Shown piece by piece: positions 10,027-19,550 of a DNA stretch of 30,594 nt. The notes beneath the pieces are model-generated. The model was not told the DNA's origin, did not search any database, and worked only from the letters and a program-made list of their open reading frames with translations. The position numbers and the translations under genes were made by a program. This stretch comes from Chara braunii. Its lineage: Eukaryota > Streptophyta > Charophyceae > Charales > Characeae. Within the stretch, counting starts at the first letter, position 1. Each line of letters opens with the position of its first letter. Where the stretch lies: NCBI GenBank assembly GCA_003427395.1, contig BFEA01001049.1, positions 161,105 to 191,698 on the forward strand. The letters are read 5' to 3'.

Positions 10027-10161
10027 GGCCTTCGGGCATATACATCTCGTTATACAGTTACACAGAGCACATATAGCCTTCGGGCCGACACAAACATGGC
10101 TCGTGAATATACACACATAGCCTACGGGCTGGGCTCATACAAACATACATAGCCTCTGGGC
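10027..10161 (+). repeat. Four copies of TAGCCTTCGGGC
   Basis: GGCCTTCGGGC (10027), TAGCCTTCGGGC (10074), TAGCCTACGGGC (10118) and TAGCCTCTGGGC (10149) are each followed by a CA/TA-rich spacer with ACATA. The spacing shrinks from 47 to 44 to 31 bp. The array lies just downstream of the tRNA-like segment. The stretch 10170-10835 has no recognisable gene; it is GGCC-rich near 10600-10700. Confidence 0.65.
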
Positions 10162-10837
10162 ACACATATATACACAACTATGATACGTGGATGGGGGGGT
10201 CTATCAGGTACATGACGGGGTCTACTCACGCATGGCTTAGCTCTAGAGTAGGGTAGGGATATAAGTCGCTCTGGCTAGTCTGAGTTCCGCCAAGCCTTGG
10301 TAAGTTAGGGGAAGAACGGTAGGATGTGTCCGTGGGTGCTGGCTTGCCTTGCTTAGGTACTCCTGCTGGGTAGACTCTCTGAATTGGGCCTGTAAAAGAT
10401 TGCCTGAGCCTGGTGTCCGAAGTTCCCGTACGGCAAGGTTCATCTGCATCTGCTTCCACTAGGGCTGGGGGGTTGGCCCAGGCTTGGTGCTTGTCACTGC
10501 TGTCTGGTCCAAGTTGCCCTCGATACCTCCCTTGTCTCGTGGTGTGGTCCAGTCCGACTGAATGAACAAATGAACAACCCAGGAATGGAAGAACCAACCT
10601 CCCGACCTGGGCCTAGGCCAGAGAGATATATCGGCCTAGGTCCAGGTCCGGAGCAACCCGGCACCGGACCGGGGTCAGGCCGACAGCCTGAAACTGGTCC
10701 GGCCTCACTGCCGGGTCGAAGGGGTACCACTACAGTACAGCTAGGTTCTCATGTATTTTCGGGGAGCCGAGTGTGGACTGAAGGGGCTGTCTCTCGCTCA
10801 CACATCTGATTCTGAATTTCAAATTTCATGTTCCAGG

Positions 10838-10972
10838 GATGCTGGGCCCATTTTCCAGCAAGTGGCACTCCCACCAATAGATTGGAGTCACCAGTGACAC
10901 AGCTTAGGGGTGGGTGCTCTTATCACCACTCGTAGCCATAGTTGCTGGTTATTCTTTACAAAAGAAAAAGAA
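10838..10972 (+). repeat. Solo LINE 3' tail copy with A-rich end
   Basis: GGGATGCTGGGCCCATTTTC with CAGCAAGTGGCACTCCCACCAATAGATTGGAG matches the tail module of LINE C. The first stem is GCTGGG/TCCAGC, closed by one G-U wobble. It continues to a TGCTCTTATCACCACT segment and ends in an A-rich stretch (10959-10976). No LINE coding sequence lies upstream, so it is a severely 5'-truncated insertion or a SINE using the same tail. Confidence 0.7.
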
Positions 10973-11170
10973 AAGATATCACCTAGTAAGCCAAGGCTGG
11001 TTCTCTTAAAATAAAATAAAATGAAAAAAAAGGGACATCAATGCCTCTGTCATTCTCATTATGTACAAAGGTACAAGAAGTCTTTCACGATGGATGGTGC
11101 ATATCTCACTCTTCCTTTGCACTGGTTTCGATGACAATCTGACTAGCGTCTTTCGCCTGGCTGAGTATTC

Positions 11171-11665
11171 GTTTGGACGTTTGTTGGCTATCTTTGGTTT
11201 GCTCATAGGACCGGACTCTTATTGATGACCACCCTCGAATTTTGGCTCCGCGCCCTTTTTCCAGCTGGTTCTCTTTGGCAAGCAGAGAGCAGCTCTTCCC
11301 CTGCTGATTCCAGAGTTGGGCAGTTGTGGGCTATTTGACTGTTGATGAGCTGTTGCGGGATTTTCTCCTTAATGCTTTAACATTGGCAACATAACTGGGG
11401 CGGGCCCCTTGAAAATTGAAACCGACAATACAACTGGGGTCCTCTCCATTGATTATGAGTTTGGGCGTTTGGCTATCTGTTCATTGCTCATATCCGTGGG
11501 GGAATCCCCTTGCTGATTAAAAATTACCTTGGAATTTTGGCTTTTCGGTCTTTTCCAGCTGGCTCTACAAGGTAGCCCGACTGTTTTTTTTCCCTGTTGA
11601 ATTGCCACCTCTGTCAATTACTCATATGCCGTTGGGGAATCTCCCTACCGATTAAAAACTACCTG
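11171..11665 (+). repeat. Three diverged direct repeats (about 70-85 bp units)
   Basis: Related units start near 11171, 11459 and 11598. They share GTTTGG-CTATCT, then a TTGCTCATA or TACTCATA step, a TTGGGGAATC-like step, and GATTAAAAACTACC or GATTAAAAATTACC; two also share GAATTTTGGCT followed by CCAGCTGGYTCT. The unit ends are variable and no open frame is conserved. The rest of 11665-12480 is non-coding in appearance apart from a short A tract at 12343-12353. Confidence 0.55.
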
Positions 11666-12499
11666 TCCTTTTTACTATGTAGGCGGCATGCCATACAACT
11701 GCACGGGAGGATACTTTTCTCGGCTAAGAATACCTTTTGTCAGCTGTTCTGTGTGTATAAGGATGGGAAACATTTCTCAGATGTTGGGGGGATGTGTAAG
11801 GTGGTCTCTCGCCACCGCTGGCTTGACCTTCTAGCAGTGGTCCTATGCTTTTAGGCTCTTCTGTCTCCCTGGCCGCATCTTAGCTTGGGTGGCTTTAGCA
11901 TGTCCCTTCGGGAATTCTTATCCAACTCTTCTCTTGGCCCCTTTTAGTACATGGGGGGCTCTCCAGCGTGTGAGCAGGGATTAGTTATGCTCTTGTGTTG
12001 CAAGGATTGGGTGATGGAGTGGGGGCCCTGTAGTCTGGTTCTTTGTCATTTGGATCGTAGTCAGAGAGTTGGCATGATCATAGGGCTCCAGGGGGTAATA
12101 GTTGTTGTTATGAAGGCGCCGAGCAGTTCGACTGTGGGATAATCATTTTGTGCATGATTGGCGAGAGGCCAATCCTTTCTCTTGGGGAAGTAATCAACGC
12201 CTCTTGCCTTCTCTCCAGCAGTGATGCAGCATGGAATCTGTCTCGCTCACGAGCAATGACTTTGGCTCTTCTAGCTGTAATGGGGAGAGGTGTGTGGCTA
12301 TCATTGCAATGTTTTCTTAAACCTCCAGTACCTTTCCCAGGCAAAAAAAAAAAGGCCGCCGGTTAACACGGAAGGCGGATTTGGCCTCCTCCGATGGCCA
12401 CATACGTCGACCGCCCTTGGTGTGCAGGGCCCGCGGCCGATGTATGAGAAAGGTACTGGTGGTTTAATTCAAGCCTTGGGCACTGTGCGAGGATCTGGG

Positions 12500-13370
12500 T
12501 CCTCGGCAGGCCTAAGGGGCCCCTGCAGCACATGTGCCCGCCCTAAGTGAAGGCGGGCCAAACAAATTACGAGAGGCCCTTGCTGTCAATTCTGTATTTG
12601 GGGTCCAGGCAGTTTCGTCGCCCCAGTTGGTTGAAGGAAAACACAGGCCGAGCAGCGTGGAAATTCCCAGGCCTTCTAGACCTTTCCGAAAGCACAGGCC
12701 CTGGGCGAGATTTGCAGCCTCATACACAGACAGTTGGGAGGCCCAACCGAATGAGGCACAGTAGCTGCACCAGAGGCGCAGCATCCTGGGGCCTACCGGA
12801 AGCTTCTGGACCCAGACCAGTCCAGCCAGGCTGCCGAATGAGGCAGGCTCTTTCCATATAGGAAAGAGCTCGCTGCCTGGCCAGGCATTCGGGCACTCGC
12901 ATGCTGGCGGCAGCGCTGCTGGAGCTGAAGCTCGTGGGCTGCTGCTAGCGCTGAGCGGCGAGGTGCAGGCATGTGAGGTCGTGCAGGGAGCAGGGCGCTG
13001 CTGAGGGCAGCGCCATAGCCCAGCCTCCATAGCTGGCAGGGCTTGGATGTACAGTGAGGCGCAGGGGTGGTCTTCGGGTGTACAACAAAGGAAGACGTGG
13101 GAGAGAGTCAAGGGGGAGAGAGAAGGATGGTGATGATGTTGATGTGATGGCACATACCTGGTATTGGCGATGGTTCTGCATGGGCGACATCTTCAAGTAC
13201 TTCGGGTGCTGCTGACGTCAACAGTTGCATTGTCAATTAGTAGGCTAGTAGTAGCTGTGTAGGGAGTAGGCTGGGCGCCGAGCGCCAGNNAGGGAGATAG
13301 AGACTGGATACATATGTTGGTGGTGGCGAGAGCAAGCTCTCATTGACATTGACTTTCAGTGCTACGATTC
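12500..13370 (+). repeat. Dispersed repeat R1, copy B
   Basis: This copy carries GTGCCCGCCCTAAGTGAAGG at 12535 and CCCCAGTTGGTTG at about 12622, as in the 5.0-5.48 kb units. It then shares the ordered landmarks listed for copy A: the CTTTCCATATAGGAAAG hairpin, GGCAGCGCTGCTGG, TGACGTCA, GTAGGCTGGGCGCC and TTGACATTGA at the end. Only one unit of the leading 230-bp duplication is present. Two ambiguous bases (nn) occur near 13289. Open frames here, including a 213-codon frame on the minus strand, are GC-rich and I judge them spurious. Confidence 0.7.
13213..13220. promoter_or_regulatory. Palindromic TGACGTCA in R1 copy B
   Basis: The octamer is preserved at the place equivalent to 6081-6088 although the flanks have diverged (CTGCTGACGTCAACAG here, GATGACGTCACGTA there). 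See R1 copy A. Confidence 0.4.
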
Positions 13371-13490
13371 TCCATTGGTGTTATATTGTTGCGATGCTGC
13401 TTCCTGAACACTGTTACGATTTGGCTTTCAATGTGATTGTGCAATCTGAATATTGTCATCTCTCTTCTGTTATTTTCCTTGCAATTTGGT

Positions 13491-13840
13491 ATAAACTGCC
13501 ATTTCGTCAAAATGGACATCTTTTATTTTTTGAACGAAATTGAAACTGAGTCTTTTGGCCGAAAACTCGTCAAAATTTGCTGTTCCTGAGGGTCCAGCGT
13601 TTTACAAACGCTGGACCCCCTGGCTGTACATGGACCTAGCTTGAGACCAGGTACCTCCAGGCAGTCCTGCCTGGAGGTACCTGGTCTCAAGCTAGGTCCA
13701 CGTACAGCCAGGGGGTCCAGCGTTTCTAAAACGCAGGACCCTCACGAACAGCAAATTTTGACGAGTTTTCGGCTAAAAAACTCAGTTTCAATTTCGTTCG
13801 AAAAATAAAAATGTCCATTTTGACGAAATGGTCGTTTATA
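13491..13840. mobile_element. 350-bp near-perfect palindrome (fold-back element or MITE)
   Basis: Two arms of about 173 bp are reverse complements with roughly 95% identity and one single-base indel. They are separated by a 4-nt loop, GTCC, at 13664-13667. The outer ends read ATAAACTGCCATTTCG and CGAAATGGTCGTTTAT. Each arm contains its own smaller hairpin (GGGTCCAGCG...CGCTGGACCC at about 13591-13620 and its partner near 13710-13742). There is no coding capacity. This is what a fold-back transposon or long MITE looks like; transcribed, it would form a long double-stranded RNA hairpin. No clear target-site duplication was found. 13841-14470 has nothing recognisable. Confidence 0.85.
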
Positions 13841-14480
13841 GGAGCTGGTTCGAACTGCGCTCATTGGTTCTTCGCATTAGCTGTTCGGTGCTTCCCATGA
13901 GGTGTGGGGCAGTGATAAGGCTTGGGCGATTGGACATTAGGCGGCCCAGGGTAGTGTGGGCACGCCAGGAAGCTATGTGGTGACATTAGGGCTGCACGCT
14001 GGATGATGAGAGCTCGCTGATGTGGCATTTAAGCCGAGTTGGAACTGCATTCTGCTGTTGGTTGTGCCGAGGCAGGGACCGGTCATCATAAATGCACATC
14101 AGGTTGTCGGTGAGAAATCTGCGGTTGGGGGCAGCATTATGAGGTACGTTGCTTCCTTCCTTATCTACCCTCTTCATTGCTTCTTACCGTGAGGAAGTGA
14201 ATCTTATCTTGAGAGTCCTCTCAATGTGAGGTGTCGCGAGCACTCAACCTTGAGAGTCGACATTCTTCCTGGGCAGCAAGCTGAAGGGAGACGGGTGATA
14301 CCTTTGAAGGGCCCTGGACAAAGCACTCGGGTCACGGTCACCATGCCAACCCACTGAGACTAGTACACGCATGCTTTGCCGCAAATCCTTGGTTCTGCTG
14401 CTGCGCAATAGAGGTCATGCAGGGCATGCCAGCCCTTTGAACAAACGCAGCAAAAAACGCGTACCAGACCGTCTCTAAAT

Positions 14481-15151
14481 TTTTTTATTTTATTTTATTT
14501 TTTATTTTTATTTTTTTTACAAAAACACGCCCTTGCCAGTGTTAGTGTTGCTGATAAGAGCAGACAACACTAACACCTGGAGGGAAGCTCCATCTATTGG
14601 TGGGGAGCAGCACCTGCTGGAAAACGGGTCCAGCGTCCCTTTTACAGAAATGGAGAATGTCTGAGTACAGTGAGGATAGTGATTAAGAGGTCTGCCAGCA
14701 TTGATTACCCTGTCCTCAGGGGATTGACTGAGCAGCCTGAGTTACCCTAGAGGTCCAGGGGATTGACTGAGCAAGCTGGTGAAGAAAAGAGGGGGGGGGG
14801 CGGACCTCTTCACCCTAGCACAGGCGTCTGATATGTACTCCAGCAATCTAGTCGCCCTCCCTCTATTACTCGCTGGAAAGCGAGTCCAGCAGTCCCACTC
14901 ACTAATCCCACCCCTGGTGTCATGCAGGATCCATTCCATACCACTTCATGTCCACTAGGCTGTTGGCAGGGGGCGGAAAGAAATCAGGGAAATTTTCCGG
15001 GGGTTTCAAAGGGATTGTTGCATCCACTTGGGTCCATTCATGAAACCGCAGCTGGTAGTTTCTGATGATCGCCTCGTGCGGTTGGTCCTCCCTGGGCGCC
15101 GTGTGCTCGCCCTGCCATTCCACCGTTCCTAGCCTTCCTCCATTTGCAATT
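14481..15151 (-). mobile_element. 5'-truncated LINE 3' end of the B/C family, bounded by a 10-bp duplication
   Basis: Read on the minus strand, this holds the last coding part of the LINE, a 3' UTR, the tail module (about 14532-14640) and an A-rich tail (14481-14520 as T-rich sequence). GTCTCTAAAT occurs at 14471-14480, just beyond the A tail, and again at 15152-15161, just before the truncated 5' end. This is the expected result of target-primed reverse transcription. Two copies of the AGGGGATTGACTGAGCA module (near 14718 and 14758) are part of the 3' UTR. Confidence 0.75.
14925..15151 (-). pseudogene. C-terminal fragment of LINE ORF2
   Basis: The last residues of the frame read FPDFFPPPANSLVDMKWYGM, preceded by RFHEWTQVDATIPLKPPEN. 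They align with the C-termini of LINE B (about 17284-17405) and LINE C (about 22131-22257), sharing W, SIP or TIP, FPD-FPPP-NS and WY. The upstream coding sequence is absent because of 5' truncation. The biochemical role of this end is unknown. Confidence 0.7.
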
Positions 15152-15300
15152 GTCTCTAAATATTTCTGGCGGGGACTCGGTGTTGATTCTGGCTGTGATC
15201 GTCGTCCTGTCTGCAACGTTAAATAATTCCTGAGGAGTTACGGGGGATCTCCTTAAATGCCTCCTGATCAGCCAAATCAAACCGGGTGTAAGGCTCGTTG

Positions 15301-15493
15301 CATGATTGTGTGTGTATGTGTGTGCTTGATTGTGTGTTTGTTTGATTGATTGATTGATTGCCCCGTCACCCTGCACACGCACACGCACACACACACATTC
15401 ACACACACCCACCCACACACTCACGGTTGTTGTTTTTTTTTGATTGATTGATTGGTGGGGGAGGGGTCACCCCTCTCTGCCCCCCCCGCGCAA

Positions 15494-15532
<39 letters not shown>

Positions 15533-15757
15533 CATATTCACACCCACACACACCCACCCACACCCACACACACAGACACCTGCGTGCGTTCACGCACTTT
15601 TCGTTTTTTTTAATCAATCAATCAGTCAATCAATCAATCAGTCAATCAATCAATCAGTCAATCAGTCAATCAATCAATCAGTCAATCAATCAATCAGTCA
15701 ATCAGTCAATCAATCAATCACTCAATCAATCACAATCAATCAGTCAATCAACAAATC

Positions 15758-15813
<56 letters not shown>
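15301..15813. repeat. Composite microsatellite: (TG)n, (TTGA)n, (CA)n, (AATC)n
   Basis: 15306-15340 is TGTG-rich, 15340-15360 is (TTGA)n, 15370-15421 and 15493-15528 are (CA)n, and 15611-15813 is (AATC)n with AGTC variants. TTGA is the complement-phase partner of AATC, so the outer parts of the block are roughly inverted copies of the same tetranucleotide. Open frames through it read as NQSI or TH repeats and are not genes. Confidence 0.95.
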
Positions 15814-15815
<2 letters not shown>

Positions 15816-16033
15816 TGTGTGTGCCTCAAAAACACATGAAGAAAAGAAAAAGAAAACCTTTTTAGCTCTTTTTGTGTATTTTTATTTTTTTTTCCTTTTA
15901 TCTTTGCATCTGTCCATGGGAAAAAAAAAACATAAACATGCGCAACATGTTTACCCCACCATCAATCACAAAAAAATGAAAGAAAAACAAATTGCCCTTT
16001 TTTATTACTTTGGAAGGACATGCTTGAATAAGC

Positions 16034-16099
16034 AAGAGCACTCATCTTAAGGTGGACTTCCTACTTAGATGCTTTCAGCAGTTATCCACTCCGCACTTG
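16034..16099 (-). rRNA. Fragment of plastid-type 23S rRNA 3' end (nuclear plastid DNA)
   Basis: On the minus strand this reads AAGTGCGGAGTGGATAACTG followed by CTGAAAGCATCTAAGTAGGAAG and ends in AAGATGAGTGCTCTT. This is the highly conserved 3'-terminal segment of bacterial and plastid 23S rRNA. Residues such as AAGTAG before the GCC-like position and the AAGATGAGTGCTCT ending fit plastid rather than bacterial rRNA. The match stops sharply at 16099: the usual upstream GGGTAGCC is replaced by AT-rich DNA, so this is a short transferred piece, not a gene. The AT-rich, poly-A-rich flank at 15830-16033 may be plastid spacer from the same transfer. Confidence 0.75.
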
Positions 16100-16671
16100 T
16101 TTACTTTTTTTTTCATTTTCTATTTCTAAAAATAAAAAGAATGTTGAATTCCAAAACAAAAAATATTTGAAGCCCCGCGGACGCAACCCAACCACGGTCG
16201 TTCATGGCTGCGGTTGGGATCTTGACCGCGGGCCAGGATCCATGACCGTGGGGGACACATAGCCGGTGGTTCACCAAAGTGGATGAAAGGAACAACTGAG
16301 TCGCAACACATTCTTAAAAGCAGACGAAAGCCTGTTGACCGAACAACGGAGAGACTGGTTGAGGCCGAGCGCCACCAGGATGGACGATCCATTGTAGTCT
16401 GGAGACTGGCAAGGTATTGAAAGAGCAGGTGGAAAAGCGGCAAAGTCTGGAACGATGAGATCCCAACAGGACCCTTCAGAAACCCAACAGGCAGTTGACC
16501 TTCGAGAGGGGCCTGAAGGAACCAAAATTAGTCGTGCCGATTTGAAACCCAAGCGATGGGCCCTAGACCGAGCCTAGAGCCCCTCCTATTCCTCGAATAA
16601 AGTCACCCAGACATCCCACACCTTATTATGATTTTTTGAGAGCCTGCTAAGCAAAATGTGAAAGGGTTTTT
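16100..16671. other. Unassigned stretch with an imperfect CCACGGTC dyad
   Basis: No gene was recognised. An imperfect inverted repeat pairs CCACGGTCGTTCATGG (about 16192-16207) with CCATGACCGTGG (about 16240-16251), with a 4-nt length difference. The right end is the pre-insertion flank of LINE B. Confidence 0.4.
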
Positions 16672-16686
16672 CTCTAAATTTCTTCA
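16672..16686. repeat. Left target-site duplication of LINE B
   Basis: CTCTAAATTTCTTCA is identical to 24836-24850. It directly abuts the T-rich strand of the LINE B poly-A tail (TTTTTATTTTATTTTATTTT). Confidence 0.88.
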
Positions 16687-17283
16687 TTTTTATTTTATTT
16701 TATTTTTTTTACAAAACGCCCCCACCAATATTAGTGGTGTTGATAAGAGCAGATACCACTAGCACTTGGGGAGAGGCTCCATCTATTGGTGGGGAGTAGC
16801 ACCTGCTGGAAAACGGGTCCAGTGTCCCATATACAAACTGAATTTGGAATGTAACAAACAGGATTGTGTAAGGTTCATGCCAGTATTGATTACCCTGGGA
16901 TCCAGGGGATTGACTGAGCAGGCAATTGGAGAGAGGGGGAACCTCTTCGCCCTGAAACTGGCGCCAGATCCCTGCTGCTACACACTAGTTCCTCCCTCCC
17001 CCTACTAATGAATGCTTTGAGCCATATCAGAACACAATCAGACACAATGTGGGAGCTTCCTGCCAGCATTGATTACCCTGGGCACTAGGGGATTGACTGA
17101 GCAGGATAGAGGAAAGAGGGGGGAATCTCTTCACCCCGAACCCGGCGTCAAATTCCTGCTTCTACATGCCAATTCCTCCCTCCCCCTACCAGCCCCAGTC
17201 CCAACTGTCAAACACCCCCCCCCCCCTTTCCCCCTTTTTTAAGCAAGGAATCTGAAAAAACATCCTACTTACAACTGATCAAT

Positions 17284-18215
17284 TTAAGCATCTGCATACC
17301 AGTGAGTCTCGAACATTGAATTTTCAGGCGGCGGGAAGGGATCAGGGAAATTTGAGAGAGGACGCAATGGGATGGAGGGGTCAATCCTAATCCAATCATG
17401 AAAGTGAAGGTGGTAGTCTCTTTCAAACTTTTCCTTATTCCTTCCTTCCCCTCCCTCCCCCTTTTCAATTGTATATTCGCTATCCAACCCCCTTGTTCCC
17501 CTCCCAGCCAGTCCTTACAGAAAGATTGTATTTGCATTTTAATTTCTGCTCTTGAGTGCATTAAGGTTATTTTTTCCTTTATTTTTTCCCATTGCACCGT
17601 AAGGTCTACCTGGATCTGGTGTTTGATTGTCTCTATGACAGCCGGACCTTCAAGGCGAACTTCGTTCATCTCCCTGGTGCATCTTTTCCACCAGATTGCC
17701 CAAAGGACTGCTCTGCGTCCCACCACTACGAACATATTTCTCTCAAACTTGCTTGCTTGTTCCGACTGCCAGGTTTCACACAGGATTGATTGCCAGTTCC
17801 ACGGCCAAGTGGTTGTTGCGCCTAACAGGCGCCACACTTGATCCCACCATCTCCATAACCAGACGGAGCCAGGGCATTGTAGAAAGAAGCGTTCGATTGT
17901 TTCTGGTCTCCGCATGGCCGGGTATGATGCAGCATATAGTTTGCACCAGGGGAGTGCCAGGCCCTTCTGTTCTAGAGAAGTATGGTCAATCAGCCGGTCA
18001 TTTGTAGGCAGACAGCGGTGTTCTATTTTCCATTGTAGGACACGATCTTGGTCGGTGATGATCCGTTGAGTCTAAACCATTTGATGGGTCGTAGAACGTT
18101 CCTTTCTATGTTTGAGTGTTTCATCTAGCGCTCCCTTACCACATCTTTTAGGTTCACCCTTGGACGCAGTAAGCGGTAGGCTCCCTTAACAGTCATTGAG
18201 TAGATCTGTTGTTTT
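17284..18215 (-). pseudogene. LINE B ORF2, C-terminal part
   Basis: In minus-strand order this encodes TVKGAYRLLRPR (the conserved SxxSAYxLL-like block of plant LINEs), then frame changes, then LEQKGLALPWCKL, RRPETIERFFLQCPGSVW (C...H-type finger region, partly degenerate) and WLWRWWDQVW. It ends in FPDPFPPPENSMFETHWYAD with a stop near 17284. At least two frameshifts and several stops separate the blocks. The same blocks appear in LINE C near 21540-21730, for example PETIEHIFLQCPGAVWLWRW. The family is a plant-type LINE C-terminal domain, probably nucleic-acid binding. Confidence 0.8.
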
Positions 18216-18233
18216 CCTCCACCACCCCCGGAT

Positions 18234-18902
18234 TTGGATTTCACAAGCAAACGCCTGAAAATACGCCACCTGTTAGACAAGGATGGGACAACACCGTCGC
18301 TGGAAAAAGGTCTCATCTTCATATCGGTCAGGCGCGGGGACGGTTCCTGGGAGATTGGTCTCTCGACACTGCCAGAGGCGGCCCACGGGGAAATCACTCT
18401 GAAAGGCCGATCGACCTTCCTTCTCTCCCTCACAGCGTGGGGAGGTGGCCAAAATTTTTACGAAAATCTCAAGACAAAATTGTCGGTTGGCATTCCGATA
18501 ATAATGGTAGGAGATTTCAACGCGGCCCCGGATCGTTGGCTGAATAGATGGAAGATCCCTTCCCCTTGCCCCTTTTATGTGGAGAACGATGAAAAAATCA
18601 TAGCATACCTGACCCAAACCCTCCACCTCGTTGACGCATTTAGGCAGGCATTCCCCACCAGGCGGGACTTCACCTGCTTTTGTAAGGACCAGACACAGAA
18701 GACATCTAAATCACGCATTGATTTAATACTAATCTCAGAGAAACTGCAAGGGGCATTGCAAATAGCAGAAATTTTTCCGCAGCCTTTACCCAGGGCTAGA
18801 TCGCGCAATGTGTTTGGCCCTTTTTTCATTTCGAAAGAAGTCTGGCCAAGGGAAGGGGTTTTACAAACTTTACACATCTTTGTTGGTCATAGATCGCTTT
18901 AA
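18234..18902 (+). pseudogene. LINE C endonuclease (APE-type) remnant
   Basis: The 222-codon frame contains IPIIMVGDFNAAPDRW (about residues 88-103), the GDFN block of the exonuclease-endonuclease-phosphatase fold, and SRIDLILIS (about 160-168), the SxIDxI block with a catalytic Asp. Such domains nick target DNA for target-primed reverse transcription. The N-terminal catalytic Asn/Glu blocks are missing through 5' truncation, so it cannot be active. After about 18850 the protein continues in another frame. Confidence 0.85.
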
Positions 18903-19550
18903 AACCTATCTGAAAGAAGTCTGGGCCTATTGGCGCCAACAAAAGGCATTAATTCAGGATGACATACTATGGTTCAACAAGGGTTTGACATTCCTGGGCC
19001 GCAAGTGCAATGAATACTCAAGATTGCTCGCAACTAAGCGAAACGCAGAAGAAATAGATCTCCAACACAAATTGCAACAACTCCAACAGCAGGAAGAGAA
19101 TATGAGTGATGCCACGAGGCTAACCGAACTAGCCGATGAGATACGAACGCTAGAAACCCGCATCCTGGAGCAAATGGAACATCGATGGCAAGGCATCAGG
19201 ATCCGAGGAAAGCTTCACAAGCACAACTTGGAAGCAACCATGGACACAAGATTTTTTGCAATGGCTAAGGCAAAACTTGGGCGAACAACGATAGAAGCCC
19301 TGGAGGACCCGAACGTCCATCAAGACCCGTTGTTGACATCCACGGCAGGCTGCACGAAAACGGCAAGGGATTTCTTTCAGAATCTCTTTGAATCGGAGTG
19401 TGGGACCCAACCTGAGGCACAGAGAATGAAGGAGATCGATGAGTTTTCTGCTTCCCCTCACCAGAACACTGACAGGCAAATAAAAAGAACTGTTAGAACA
19501 ACCCCTCATAAAAGGACAAGTGTGGACAACACTGATGCTTATGGAGGAGG
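18880..19550 (+). pseudogene. LINE C linker between endonuclease and RT, coiled-coil rich
   Basis: The frame continues from the endonuclease with YLKEVWAYWRQQKALIQDD, then a charged helical stretch (HKLQQLQQQEENMSDATRLT) that looks like a coiled coil, then HRWQGIRIRGKLHKHNLEA and DTRFFAMAKAK. This is the conserved linker of plant LINEs, where W-I-RGK followed by FF/FHA is typical. It ends at DFFQNLFES, which normally leads into the reverse transcriptase. A frameshift near 19510-19550 joins it to the RT frame. Confidence 0.75.

Noticed and set aside
12512-13153. 213-codon open frame on the minus strand
   Set aside because: It lies inside GC-rich repeat R1 copy B; composition is biased and the frame is not kept in copy A.
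15301-15813. Possible CRISPR array or telomere
   Set aside because: The repeats are tetranucleotide and dinucleotide microsatellites without spacers, and the unit is not a known telomere repeat.
15444-16050. Frames encoding NQSI and TH repeats
   Set aside because: They come from the (AATC)n and (CA)n microsatellites and are not genes.
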